From positions 80,183-144,182 of the forward strand of contig SMOI01000009.1 of the NCBI GenBank assembly GCA_008000375.1: 64,000 nt of DNA, read 5' to 3'. A model generated the notes under the pieces. That model saw nothing but the letters and a program-made list of their open reading frames with translations. It had not been told where the DNA came from and did no database searches. Positions 21,865 to 34,768 of this stretch are shown piece by piece. Numbering within the stretch: position 1 is the stretch's first letter; every line of letters starts with the position of its first letter. The stretch is from Poteriospumella lacustris. Lineage: Eukaryota > Sar > Chrysophyceae > Chromulinales > Dinobryaceae. The translations under genes and the position numbers were made by a program.

Positions 21865-23407
21865 ATGGCGGAACAAAAGACGGAACAAACAGCGATGGAC
21901 GTGGAGGACACGATTCCCCAAGACGAAGAGTTCGTGAATCGCCTCGAAACCATCGATGAATCAGCCAGCTCCCCGCAACAAAAGGCGGTGGACTATTTGG
22001 CCCTGCTGCAAAGCACGAGAAGTGACGAGTCGGCCACAAAGATCAAAGAGCAGTGCATTTATCGGCTGGCGAAAATCTTCACAGAAAACAAACAATTCGA
22101 CGAGGTCGCGAATCTGCTGAAGGGTAACTCGGACTTTTTTGGAGCGATTCCCAAGGCTCGAACGGCGAAGATTGTCCGCAATATGTTGAATATCGTGGCA
22201 ACTGTCCCAGATTCACTGACGATCCAGGTCGATCTGTGCCAAGATGTGATCGCGTGGTGCAAGCTGGAGAAGCGCACGTTTCTACGACAACGTATTGAGG
22301 CGAAGCTCGCGGCGCTATATCTTCAGAAGGGCGAGCCTGTGCGAGCGATGGGCTTGATCGATGAGTTGTTGACGGAACTGCGGCGATTGGACGACAAGCA
22401 GATGTTGACGGAGGTCCATTTGACCGAGTCGCGCGTTTATCATGCGCTTCAAAACATTCCCAAATGTAAGGTTTATGCCACGCGTTGGGAGGATGTTGTT
22501 GTTTAACATACAGCTGGTTGTTGAATTTACAGCGAAAGCGAGTTTGACAGCGTGTCGAACAGCAGCGAATGCCATCTACGTGACGCCGTTGTTGCAGGCG
22601 GAGATCGATGAGATGTCTGGCACGCTGCACTGCGAGGAAGGCGACTACACGACGTCGTATTCCTATTTCTTAGAGGTGAGACCTAAACGTGAATGTTCTC
22701 AATTGATGGTGGTCGATGACTGACCGCGTGTGGTGTTGTGTGTTACAGGCCTTCGATGCGTATGATCAGAACAATCAAGCGAAGTTCGCCCTGGCTTGCA
22801 TGAAGTACATGATTTTGGCGAAGGTTTTGAATGGCGCCTCGCACGAGGTGCCCAGTTTGTTGGCGAGCAAAATGGCGGCGAAGTACACCGGCAGCGATTT
22901 GGAGGCGATGAGCAAGATCGCGGCCGCCGCGAAGTCGAAGTCGCTGGAGGCTTTTCGAACAGTGGTACGTGTGCCTTGTTGCGTCTTTGTTGTTACTTGT
23001 ACATGCTCACGTATATCGATCGGCACTGCTATGTGATGCAGACGAAGGAGTACGCGTCGTACTTGGACTCGGACGCGCTGATCGCGCACCATCTGGACAT
23101 TCTCTACGACAAGATGTTGGAGTCGAACTTGCTGAAGATCATCCATCCTTACAGCGTTGTGGAGATCTCGCACATCGCACGCTTGATCAACATGACTCCC
23201 ACGCAAGTCGTTCAGAAGCTGTCCCAAATGGTCTTGGATCAGAAGTTGTCGGGTATCCTCGACGAGGGCCGGGGCCAGCTGATCATCTACGACTCATCGT
23301 CGGAGGATGCAAGCTTCTCGAAGGGTGTCGAGATTGTTGGAAACCTCAGCTCTGTGGTCGAGGCATTGTTCCAACGGGCGAAGGGCCTCGGCAAGACACA
23401 CGCGTAG
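21865..23407 (+). CDS. RPN6: 26S proteasome lid subunit RPN6/PSMD11 (441 aa, 4 exons)
   Basis: Exons 21865-22465, 22533-22675, 22749-22964 and 23042-23407 join in frame. The splice at 22465/22533 restores [16 protein letters not shown], a hallmark of this subunit. The protein has an alpha-solenoid N-terminus (TPR-like helices from about residue 60) and a C-terminal PCI winged helix ([40 protein letters not shown]). RPN6 clamps the 20S alpha ring to the regulatory base and lid, and stabilises the 26S proteasome. Its length is close to the usual 420-440 residues. Confidence 0.95.
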
Positions 23408-23874
23408 ATAATCTGAGTGGATGAACATGTGTTGCACACTGCGAATCGAGAAGTTATCTTTAATTTCATGTCCTTTTGTGTGGGTGGGTGTATTCTGTGT
23501 TCTATGTATGTAGTTGTGTTTGAGAGAAAGGAATACACAGGAATTAGATGGATACAAGAAGCACAGAAGAGAGCAGTTCGGGGTGGAAGTGCAGTCATCG
23601 TCGTCGTGCCCCGTCGGACTTCTCGGATAAAACTCCTGGAATTCCGGGAAGTTACCCACAAACGCCGGAAACACGGAAACCTTGGCAGGCTCGAGCGATC
23701 GCTGCTTTTGATGGGTCCTTCATCATTCATGTGAAGGTCTACTGCTTGCGCCACTAGCTATTGCAACTGGAACGAGCGTGGTAGTTCCTCCGATTCTATC
23801 CTGTGCTTTCTAATCGCCAGTAGTCTAGCAGCCGAAGTCTTCTCCTGTATTTCACGTTGTAGACAGCTTCAAAA
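23408..23874. other. 467-bp intergenic region
   Basis: This holds the RPN6 3' flank and SmD3 promoter/5' UTR. A 69-residue ORF (23548-23757, plus) has some coding character (DKTPGIPGSYPQTPETRKPW) but no recognised match; I leave it unannotated. Confidence 0.45.
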
Positions 23875-24563
23875 AGTAAGTTCGATATGTGTGTGCTGAT
23901 TTTTCATTCTTGCGTTTACACGCATTTCAGTGTCTGTCACTGGCAAGAGAGGAGCTGGAATTCCAATCATCCTTTTGCATGATTCTATGGGCGGTATCGT
24001 CACCGTGGAGTTGAAGAATGGAAGTGTATATAGAGGAACCCTTGACGATGCGCAAGACAACATGAACTGCATGTTGAAGGTGCGAGCCTGCATTCTGTCA
24101 TTCTCACTCGCTCTAATGTGTATTTCTTGTTATATAGGACTGTGTTCGTGTTAATCCTGATGGACAACAAGCCATTGTGGAGGTGGCATACATTCGAGGC
24201 TCGCAGATTAGTTTTATCGTTGTGCCTTCCATGCTTCGGCATGCGCCATTCTTCAACCGCATCAAGAAATGGAGAGAGTTCAAGGGAAATGCAGTTCTTG
24301 GTTTAAATACTGCGGCTATCAATGCGATGCCTCGGGGGTTCCCGAGAGGAGGGGGAGGATTCGGTGGACGAGGTGGGGGAGGAGGGTTCGGTGGTAGAGG
24401 CGGCGGCGGTGGAGGAGGGTTCGGTGGTAGAGGCGGCGGCGGCGGAGGAGGAGGAGGCGGTGGTCCACCTGGAGGATACTATGGTCCTGCTTCTGGCGGC
24501 GCGGGACAAAGGCCTGGATCTTATGGTCCCCCACCAAGCGGTTACGGGCCAAGCTACCGATAA
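23875..24563 (+). CDS. SNRPD3: spliceosomal Sm protein SmD3 with RGG-rich tail; start codon split by an intron (191 aa)
   Basis: The Sm fold is clear: IPIILLHDSMGGIVTVEL, GSVYRGTLDDAQDNMNC (Sm1) and YIRGSQISFIVVPSMLRHAP (Sm2). Together these match SmD3, a member of the heptameric Sm ring on U1, U2, U4 and U5 snRNA. No ATG precedes this frame in the exon starting at 23931 (TGTCTGTC..). The exon ending at 23875 finishes in A, followed by a GTAAGT donor, so splicing 23875|23931 creates A|TG. Other exons are 23931-24079 and 24138-24563. The tail from about residue 117 is Gly-rich with repeated GFGGRGG units, longer than the usual RG tail and a likely target of arginine methylation. Confidence 0.9.
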
Positions 24564-24665
24564 ACTGTTGCACATGTATAAACGAGGAGGTCCATTGTAT
24601 TTAACTAAAGTGTTTGGAAACAGCGCAACTTTATTTACAAATATCCAGCGACATATGTCAATGTC

Positions 24666-25058
24666 CTATTCTTCGCCCCCGCGAAGTCTCAAAACGAGAT
24701 GAAGCGTTGATTCCTCGTCGATGTCATAGTCAGACAGCGACTTCATTCCATCCAACTGCTTCCCACCGAAAATAATCCGTTGTTGATCTGGAGGAATGCC
24801 TTCCTTCTCTTGAATCTTTGATTTAAGGCTTTCGATTGATTCGTCCGGTTCCACATCCACAGAGATGGTTTTCCCGCTCAGTGTCTTCACGAACAACTGC
24901 ATCCCGCCCCGAATGGCAACAATCCTCTTTAGTCTTGCCGCAGATCTATCGCTTCGCCAGCTGCTGAGCCTCATGGCTGGGATCATGGTTCGGAAAGAAA
25001 TCTTCGCGCATGACAATGTCGCGAAAAGAACAAGTATCAGAACCGGTAAGATCCCCAT
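24666..25058 (-). CDS. ubiquitin with N-terminal signal peptide plus transit-like leader (130 aa)
   Basis: Single exon. Residues 53-128 align end to end with ubiquitin without gaps ([13 protein letters not shown]..., [29 protein letters not shown]), followed by two extra residues, EE. Residues 1-18 are a hydrophobic signal peptide ([18 protein letters not shown]) and 19-52 are basic, Ser/Arg-rich and free of acidic residues except one Asp. This bipartite leader is what targets proteins into complex plastids; without an aromatic residue at +1 it would stop in the periplastid compartment. Leu8, Ile44, His68 and Val70 are kept; Lys63 is Glu while Lys6, 11, 27, 29, 33 and 48 remain. The natural candidate role is the SELMA ubiquitin-like modifier used in protein import. 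Alternative: a ubiquitin fusion, since ..IRGG|MQ.. resembles a polyubiquitin junction. Confidence 0.88.
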   Translation of the reverse strand: MGILPVLILVLFATLSCAKISFRTMIPAMRLSSWRSDRSAARLKRIVAIRGGMQLFVKTLSGKTISVDVEPDESIESLKSKIQEKEGIPPDQQRIIFGGKQLDGMKSLSDYDIDEESTLHLVLRLRGGEE

Positions 25059-25499
25059 TTTATCACTGTTTGATGTACTCAGAACAAAGACGTGAAAAAA
25101 ATCTGGCTCCTTTCGAATAACTTCTCTATCCCAACGTTTTTCCCCAGGTCAATAGTTCAACTTCCTATGGTTTTCAGTGTACAGTACTCCAAGATCGGTA
25201 ACAATACGATGTAATAGTCATAAAATATGCCATTCGACTCTCGCTCATGGCAAGTGGCAGGCGAGTTGGTTTTTCCGGGAAAGACCACCGAGGAGAAGCG
25301 TGTTTCCGCAAGTATCGCACACCAACCAAACCATTTTCCGCGCCGCCGACGCGGCCACTTCCCCCGCTGCCCCTGCAACTAACTTTATCTCTTGGTCTTG
25401 ATGATGCACAACTATCGTCATCCTGCCTGAGTAAAGCGGGAAACCTGTGCATTTGGGAGATAGTCGAGGGGTGGAAACCAGAGTGTCAAGAAGGTAGAA
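25059..25499. other. 441-bp divergent intergenic region
   Basis: Shared 5' flank of the ubiquitin (minus) and Acl4-like (plus) genes. It contains the small LYAR-like ORF described separately. Confidence 0.5.
25245..25421 (-). pseudogene. 58-codon ORF with a LYAR-type zinc-finger start, possibly a remnant
   Basis: The ORF includes KMVWLVCDTCGNTLL. The spacing M-V-W-x-x-C-x-x-C-G-x-x-L is how LYAR-family (C2HC) zinc fingers begin. The rest of the finger (H..C..C..C) is not present before the stop, and the space downstream is taken by the ubiquitin gene. It could be a decayed copy, a short expressed peptide, or chance. Confidence 0.25.
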
Positions 25500-26912
25500 A
25501 TGCCGCGACCGCGTCAGCATCCCAAAAACAAGAAAAATGCAGGCCAGAAAAGGCGATCGAACACTCAGACGGTGCAAGATCTTATTGCAGCTGCTCAAGA
25601 AGCGACTGAAAATATGCAAGTAGAAGAAGCGATTGATCTGTATCAAAGAGCGCTGGTATTGGAACCATCAAACTACAATCTCATGGATGCCCTGGCGGAT
25701 CTGTGTCTCCAGGTCGGAGACGCAGAGGAAGCTTTCCGACTGCTATCAATTAGTACTGAAAAAGCGCCACAAACGAACCCTATCAAGTGGATGTATTATG
25801 CGCAGCTATGCAAGGGAGAGGACGCCGTGCGAGCATATCGCACGGGTATCGACTTCCTCACGAAACAACTCGAATTGCTGCAGCCTCACCAAGCAGAACG
25901 ACGAAAGGAAGTCGCCGACCTTCAACGCGAAGTCATATCTGCGTATTGCGGTATTGCTGAGCTATATATGACCGATTTGTGGTACGTTTTCTTTGTCTCG
26001 CGCTTGTTGCCGCAACTGATGCGCTAATTGCCCATGCTGACGGTATACAGCTTTGACCCCACTGCCGAGGAGAGTTGTGAGACAGCCATCATGAACGCGT
26101 TGGTCCTGGACAGTACAAACGCCGAGGCGTTGCAAACACTCGCCAGTATTCGTATTTCGCAATGCCGTAAGCCCGAAGCGTGTGACATCCTCGAGGGTTT
26201 GCACCGCCGTTACGATGCGGCCATTCGACAGTACACCGCGCGTACGCTGCAGGACGATTTGCGATGCACCGATGAAGACCTGGAACACATCAACAACCTG
26301 CCCACCCCCGAGCACTGTGTCGCGTTGGTGAAGCTGCTGCTCGAGTGCGCTCCGGAGCGTCGATCGTTCGCGTCGTACAGCGAGGGCCTGCTCAAGTTCG
26401 TGCTGCAGTTCGACGACGAGAACCCTGAAGTCTGGTACTTGTTGGGCATGAGCAACAAGAGCATGGAAACCCCGGACGTAGAGGCTGCGATCGAATCGTT
26501 TGCGCAGTGCCGAGTGCTTCTCGAGCCGCTGTTGAAGCAGCTGCGCCTACAGCGACAACATCAGCCAGCCGCTCCCGCGCTGGGTGGAGCCGAGGAATGT
26601 GAACAGACGTCCATTGAAACGCTTCTGTGTGCGGTCGAAGCGGCGGAAGCAGATTTAGTGGCAGCGCACGGAGAAGCCCGTGTTCAAGCGGCATCGACTG
26701 CCGCGACGGAGGCGATGCAAGCGAATGAGGCCGACGACTCCGCGATGGAAGAAGTCGTGGCGGCGGCCGTCGCGGCCACTGGCGCTCAGCCAGCTGCCGC
26801 TTTTCAATTCACTGCAGCAGCATTTGCTGCGCGAGGTCCCCAACTGTGGGGCCCCGAAGAGGAAGACGAATGGTCGACGGACGACGAAGAGAACGCGATG
26901 GACGCCAGCTGA
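25500..26912 (+). CDS. Acl4-like TPR protein, probable ribosomal-protein L4 chaperone (447 aa, 2 exons)
   Basis: Exons 25500-25981 and 26051-26912; the 69-bp intron splits the Cys codon of YMTDL-C-FDP. The N-terminus is short and basic (MPRPRQHPKNKKNAGQKRR), followed by TPR helices (EEAIDLYQRALVLEPSNYN, AEEAFRLLSISTEKAP). The blocks YMTDLCFDPTAEESCE and EALQTLASIRISQ fit the conserved core of the yeast Acl4 (YDR161W) family, a dedicated chaperone of newly made ribosomal protein Rpl4. The C-terminus is Ala-rich then strongly acidic (EEEDEWSTDDEENAMD), as in this family. Nucleolar or nuclear action in 60S assembly is inferred from the family. Confidence 0.8.
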
Positions 26913-27062
26913 GTGGCGCGCCGAAGTGAGAAGAGTATCGAATCATGTGCATAGTATGTAAACTGCGTAAAACGAGGGACCCGCGGTGTCGTCGGGCCTC
27001 CCATCTGAGTCGTCTGTTGCTGGAGTCTGCACAGCGGTGGCGTTGGCAGGGGTGCACTCATA

Positions 27063-27791
27063 CTAAAATCGGTTACACAGGTGGGTGGACACGTCGAGCA
27101 GCTCCTCGGCGTTGTCCGTAAACGCGTTGTAATCTAAGGCAAAACAACTCGCTGCTGATGAAGGATCACTCCTTGAGAAGGTGGAAGAAATCAACGAGCA
27201 GCCGCTCGCCATGTCCCAGCGGTCGACAATGGCGGAGCGGAGCGCGTTCGGCGAGCGACCGTCAACGCAAACACACACAGACACACGCATACACACACGC
27301 AAACGTGAAGCGTCGCAGCACAGCAACTCGTTGTTGACGCCGCCAACGCAAACACACACACAAAAAGAAAAACAACAAACAACAACGACACGAAAGGTGC
27401 GCGGTGTCCCCGTGGCCTCTGTGCGTGTGGTTGTCATGCACAAGAGCCGCGTCGGCGATGAACACCGTCGCCGATGGCGCCGACGAGGACGACGACGAGG
27501 ACGGCGGCGTCTCCGAGAAGCGTTTCAATATTTTTGTGTCTTTTGGAACCGAAGCAACAAATAGCGAAGCGATGCAAAGCGGCGGAACAGAGCAGAAAAG
27601 TGGAGAAGTGCGTCGCCTGCGCCAAGCCGCTGTTGGCGGCCAGAGCGACCACGTCGTTTGCTCAATGCACAACACCCGGTAACAGACGAAAACAAACTCA
27701 CCGCGAGGCGGTGGAAGAGGGGAGAGGGGGGCATTACAAAGCGGCAGATACGACGTGCATAAGTCTGCGTCATAACGCCGGCAGCCCCCAT
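27063..27791 (-). other. unresolved coding-like region; possible minus-strand mitochondrial gene
   Basis: A plausible first exon is 27702-27791 (MGAAGVMTQTYARRICRFVM..., Arg-rich and without acidic residues) ending at a GTGAGT donor. Further coding-like blocks on the same strand are about 27410-27530 (SSSSAPSATVFIADAALVHD) and 27063-27160 (DYNAFTDNAEELLDVSTHL, then the stop). I could not join them in one frame: the intervening DNA is CA/GT-repeat-rich and both strands show GC-rich codon-like sequence (plus strand EKVEEINEQPLAMSQRS near 27176-27230). It may be a gene with several small exons on either strand. Function unknown. Confidence 0.35.
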
Positions 27792-28196
27792 CGACGACAA
27801 CAACAACACACAGCAGGCAGAGACACAGTCAGTCTCTGACGCGAAACAAGTCTCGGTGCCAGTGGAAAGGCAGGTCCCTTCGCACCAGACGAAGGCGAGA
27901 AGGACAAAAACAGGCGATCAGCTGAAAACAAAACGTGACATCAACGGAAAGGGTGAACGGTGGCTGTGAGGATGGCAATGTGGGTAGAGAGTGCATGTGG
28001 GGGAGGGGATGGAACGTAGACACGGACACAATAGATTCGCAACCAGCGGGGGAATGAACTGTGAGAAACTGGCAAACGATGACCAATGACCACCGCACAC
28101 ACCACCGCGTCGCTCTGAGCCGAACGCGTGGCGACATCGCCGATGGTGATAACTGCGGGAAAAGATAACTGATGTGTGTGTGTGTGGGGGGGTCGC
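27792..28196. other. 405-bp region without recognised gene
   Basis: This follows the stop of the IQ/PH gene and lies upstream of the unresolved region. Open frames here lack motifs. It ends in a (GT)n run near 28171-28184. Confidence 0.45.
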
Positions 28197-31100
28197 TTAA
28201 CGACGACGGGACGACAGCGACGAGGACGACGATTCGTCGTCGTCTGAGTCGTCTGAGTCGTCGTCGTCTTCTTCTTGGAGCTTGGGCAGCGCAATGGCCG
28301 CGGCTTTGTCTCCGGTGGACGTCGTCGTGGTGGAGGACACACCCGGACCATGCGCCGCGAACCACCCGGGCATCCACGACAGCGGCTTCGTCGCCTGCGA
28401 CGACGACTGCGACTTCTTCGCGTGCGCCATGGTGCACTCCAGCGCCTCAACCCAAGCCGATCGCGACGCGGAATCGGCAAAGCGCATGAAGACGTCGTCG
28501 CCGAGCGACGTGACGAGGCGGACGTTGCACAGATCCTCCACGACGCTCTTCGACTCGTTCAACGCGCTCGGCCCGGAGATGTCCACCGTGACGGACACCA
28601 TGTCGCGGATCGCGATGGCGCTGAGCGCCTTCGTGTCGTATTTGTTCTCGAAGAAATGCAGGCCGAACTCGTCGAGCGACAGGAACAGGCGCGCGACTTG
28701 GTCGAAGGGCGTCAGTGCGCCCAGCATGGTGCGTTGCTGCAGGCAGCGCTTGAATGGCCCGCTGCCGTGAACCACGAGCTTCGCCCACTGACAGCGCGAG
28801 CGCATCGGTGCGCCGGCGATGATGCGGAACTCCAGCAGCGGTGAGTCTTTCGTGGCCATCGAGACGCGGTCGTCGCGCTGCGTCAAAGTGCGCGCGTTCA
28901 ACTGCACCGCGCGCCGCTGCTGCACCGCCACGACAGGTCGCTGGTACTCGCCGCCCCAGAACATCATCGCTCCTTCTTTGCCCATGTAGAACGTGGAGAT
29001 GCCCATACGACGCCTGTAACAGAGCAGCAGGTAAACGGAGACGGTGATGCGCAGGCCCGAGGACGAAACAGCGGAGGGGGGGGGGCAACTTACTCTCCGT
29101 CGAAGATTTCGAATTTGACGACGCTGTTCCCGTGGCAGCCGGGGATCTTCACGACGACGTCGTCGAAGCAGCACATCAATCGGCCACTGCGGTCGATCTT
29201 CGACGGCCGTCGGGTCACGACAGACGTGCCGATCTGCAGTGCGAAGTTCAGTGTTTGGCGGAGGGCGCGTGTCGGCGAGAGGGTGTGGCGATGCGCAGCG
29301 GCGTCCGGTCCACGCGTCGCGGGTGCCGGATACGTCGACGATGTGAGAGACGACACACCCGACGAGGGCGACAACGGCGCCGTATTCGCCGACGGTTGTG
29401 ACCTCGGCCCTGTCGCCAATAGTGGAGACGACAGTGGGCGTAGCGGGGCTTGCTGCACCTGTGACGCAGGTGACGGGGATGGTGCCGGTGATGGCGCGCT
29501 GTTGCCGTCGTCGTTTTCGGCGACGATCTTCGCGTAGCTGCTGACGTAAATAAGTTGCGGCTGCTTGGCCTGCAGGACGGCGTCGTAGTCATTGCGACCG
29601 ACGATGTGCAATAGCGGATTCCACCAAACAGACACGCGGACCTTCATCTGCTCGTTGTTGACGTACTTGGGCCCGATGTTGCGCACTCCGCGCAGAACAA
29701 TGGTGTACGGACGATCGACGCGCCGCAACTGGGCCTTCAACGATTTGTACGCTTGGTGCTTACGCCATATTTCGTTGAGAATGACGCCCGCCCGCACCTC
29801 GCGGAACATTTCTCGACGGACGCACATGCCGCGCCACAGCTGCTGAATGCGCACGGCTGCGCGCACCGTGACCATGTTTCGTCGATGCCTGCGCTTAGCG
29901 GTGGCGTGGACGATGAACATAGCGATCTTGGTGGCCGCATTGACGCGCATTTTCCGCAGACGCACACGTTGCATCGCCAGAAACTCGCGGACCACTTTTT
30001 GGATGGCGATGGCGGCCGATTCTTGTCGATCGCGCGTTGGGCTCGACGCCGCTACTACCGAGGCGAAGCGTTGAGATGAAACCTTTGCTATGGAGCTGTT
30101 GGACGGTCCCTTCTTCAGGCTGGGCGGCAGACAAACCACCTCTTTCATAAAGCACACGCGAATGGCGTTGACAACGGTGAGTCGAGCGGCGGTGTTGCCG
30201 CGCAATCTCTCTTTCATCGGTGCTAAGAGACGCAAGAGAAACCTACGAATCACGCTGCCTGCCAAGACGTAGCCTGCCCACTTGCCCAACAGGGTCTGCA
30301 CGCGCTGTTGATGCAAATGGTCGGCGTGTGCGACGGCAGCGACACGATGACGAACGCGCCAGCCGCGGAACATTCGTTGAATGTTCAGGGCCGCGCCTTG
30401 GCGAATGAGTTTCCTCTGGTATCTCTTTGAGGTGGTAACGCGTGCCCACAAACAGTCCATAATGTGATCGATGACGAAGGCCGCCACTTTCCGACTGAAC
30501 AGTCGTTTTGACAGTTTCCTTCGCGGGAAATAGAAGCGAAACCACACGCGGATCTTCTTGATTGCTCGCTCTTGCTCAGATAGCGTTTCGAATTCATCAA
30601 TTCTCTTCAATGTTTGGTAGAGGATGGATGGCTGATGATAAACGACTGTATTCCTTTGGTGTTTGCTCAACGAACGAATCGGTGACCGCAAACTGCCAAC
30701 GAGCGGTCGCAACTTCGTCGACGGCGGGTAGCTCGCAGTTCGAGGTCGAGCGCGTTCTTCGTAATGCGAGAAGTAGGATGCTTCAGAATTGAGGTCTGAA
30801 GACATACCCATCGTCGTAAACTCCGCTTGCGGCTGCAGAACCCGAAGAACCGAGGGCGATGAAATCAGCGACTGCCGCGACGAGCTGCACGGTGATGCAA
30901 CCAACGATGGCTCGCTCGTCGTAGACTTCTGTGAGTACGGCGAAGAACCCGTACTCAGTAGAGCTGGGCGCGAATACGTCTCCTCTTCTAGCTTCCCTTG
31001 AGAAAGATCTTCACTCGAATCCTCCTCGAAGGACGGAACCTCCTCTAACTCTCTCACTACCACCGTCGGGAAAATACTCGCGCAATCCCCATTAATCCGC

Positions 31101-31909
31101 GGAAAAGTCTTACAGAAATCCATGAAGTCCGCATCCAAATCTGTCAGGGATTTCAGCATCAACAGCTCCTCGGTGTCTCCAAAATATTGATTGTCAGTCC
31201 AACCGGCTTGCGACGCAATCGAGCGTTGCCATCGACCAATCTTGTCAATGCAGGAGGAATACTGCAGAAGTGTCGGACTTGATTTGTTGTGCATGCTTCC
31301 GGAAAACCGAAACATGAACAACGAGGAGTTCCCAGTGAATGACTTATCGACGTGTTCCTCTATTCGGAAAAATTCTTCGAAGGCGCTGTTTAGCAGGTCA
31401 AATCCTCGCGCCGTAAAGGAAGCTTGCCACCCTGTAGCTGAATAATTTGCTTGGATAGAGAACTTCTTCAGCATTTGGTGAAGAGCCCTCAACTCACTCG
31501 CCAGGGAAACCTTCGACTTGTTACAGCGCATCAGCAACAAAGGACAAGCTGTCCACTGAAGCGATCGCCATCGAGAGATTACGACAATGAGTCGGCTCAA
31601 TAGCAAGTACACTCTGATGACAATGCATAATCTCTCGCGAAAATGAGGATAGTTCGCTGGGGCGAGAAGTTTCTGCTGATGACGAATAACAGCAATTAAA
31701 TCGAGTATTCTGTCCGCGTTGTCTGCGTACTCAAACACTAGAGCCAAGCCACTGGGAATGCAGTTCTTCTCCCCACAAAATCGAATAATAGATTGTAGTT
31801 CTGACTCAGGCGCTTGAAGCTTTTCGCCTTGGCATCGGATAAGCTTAACTTTCTGCGCGTCGCTGAGGCGACTGGCGGCCTTGAAGCCAATGGTGAGCTT
31901 GATATTCAT
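28197..31909 (-). CDS. IQ-motif, C2-like and PH-domain protein (1,210 aa, 2 exons)
   Basis: Exons 29094-31909 and 28197-29013; the 80-bp intron splits a Glu codon (FDG-E-RRMGISTF). I start at the ATG at 31909 (MNIKLTIGFKAASRL); upstream frame lacks conserved character. N-terminal ~500 residues are unassigned and Ser-rich late on. Then several IQ-like calmodulin-binding motifs (LNIQRMFRGWRVRHR, IAIQKVVREFLAMQRVR, VRIQQLWRGMCVRRE). A C2-like segment follows (YTIVLRGVRNIG, VKFEIFDGE) and a PH-like domain near the end (GPFKRCLQQRTM ... DDVFMRFADSASRSAWVEALE). There is no myosin motor. The C-terminus is acidic then Ser-rich. A membrane- or Ca-regulated scaffold is a reasonable inference; the family is not recognised. 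Confidence 0.72.
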
Positions 31910-34768
<2,859 letters not shown>

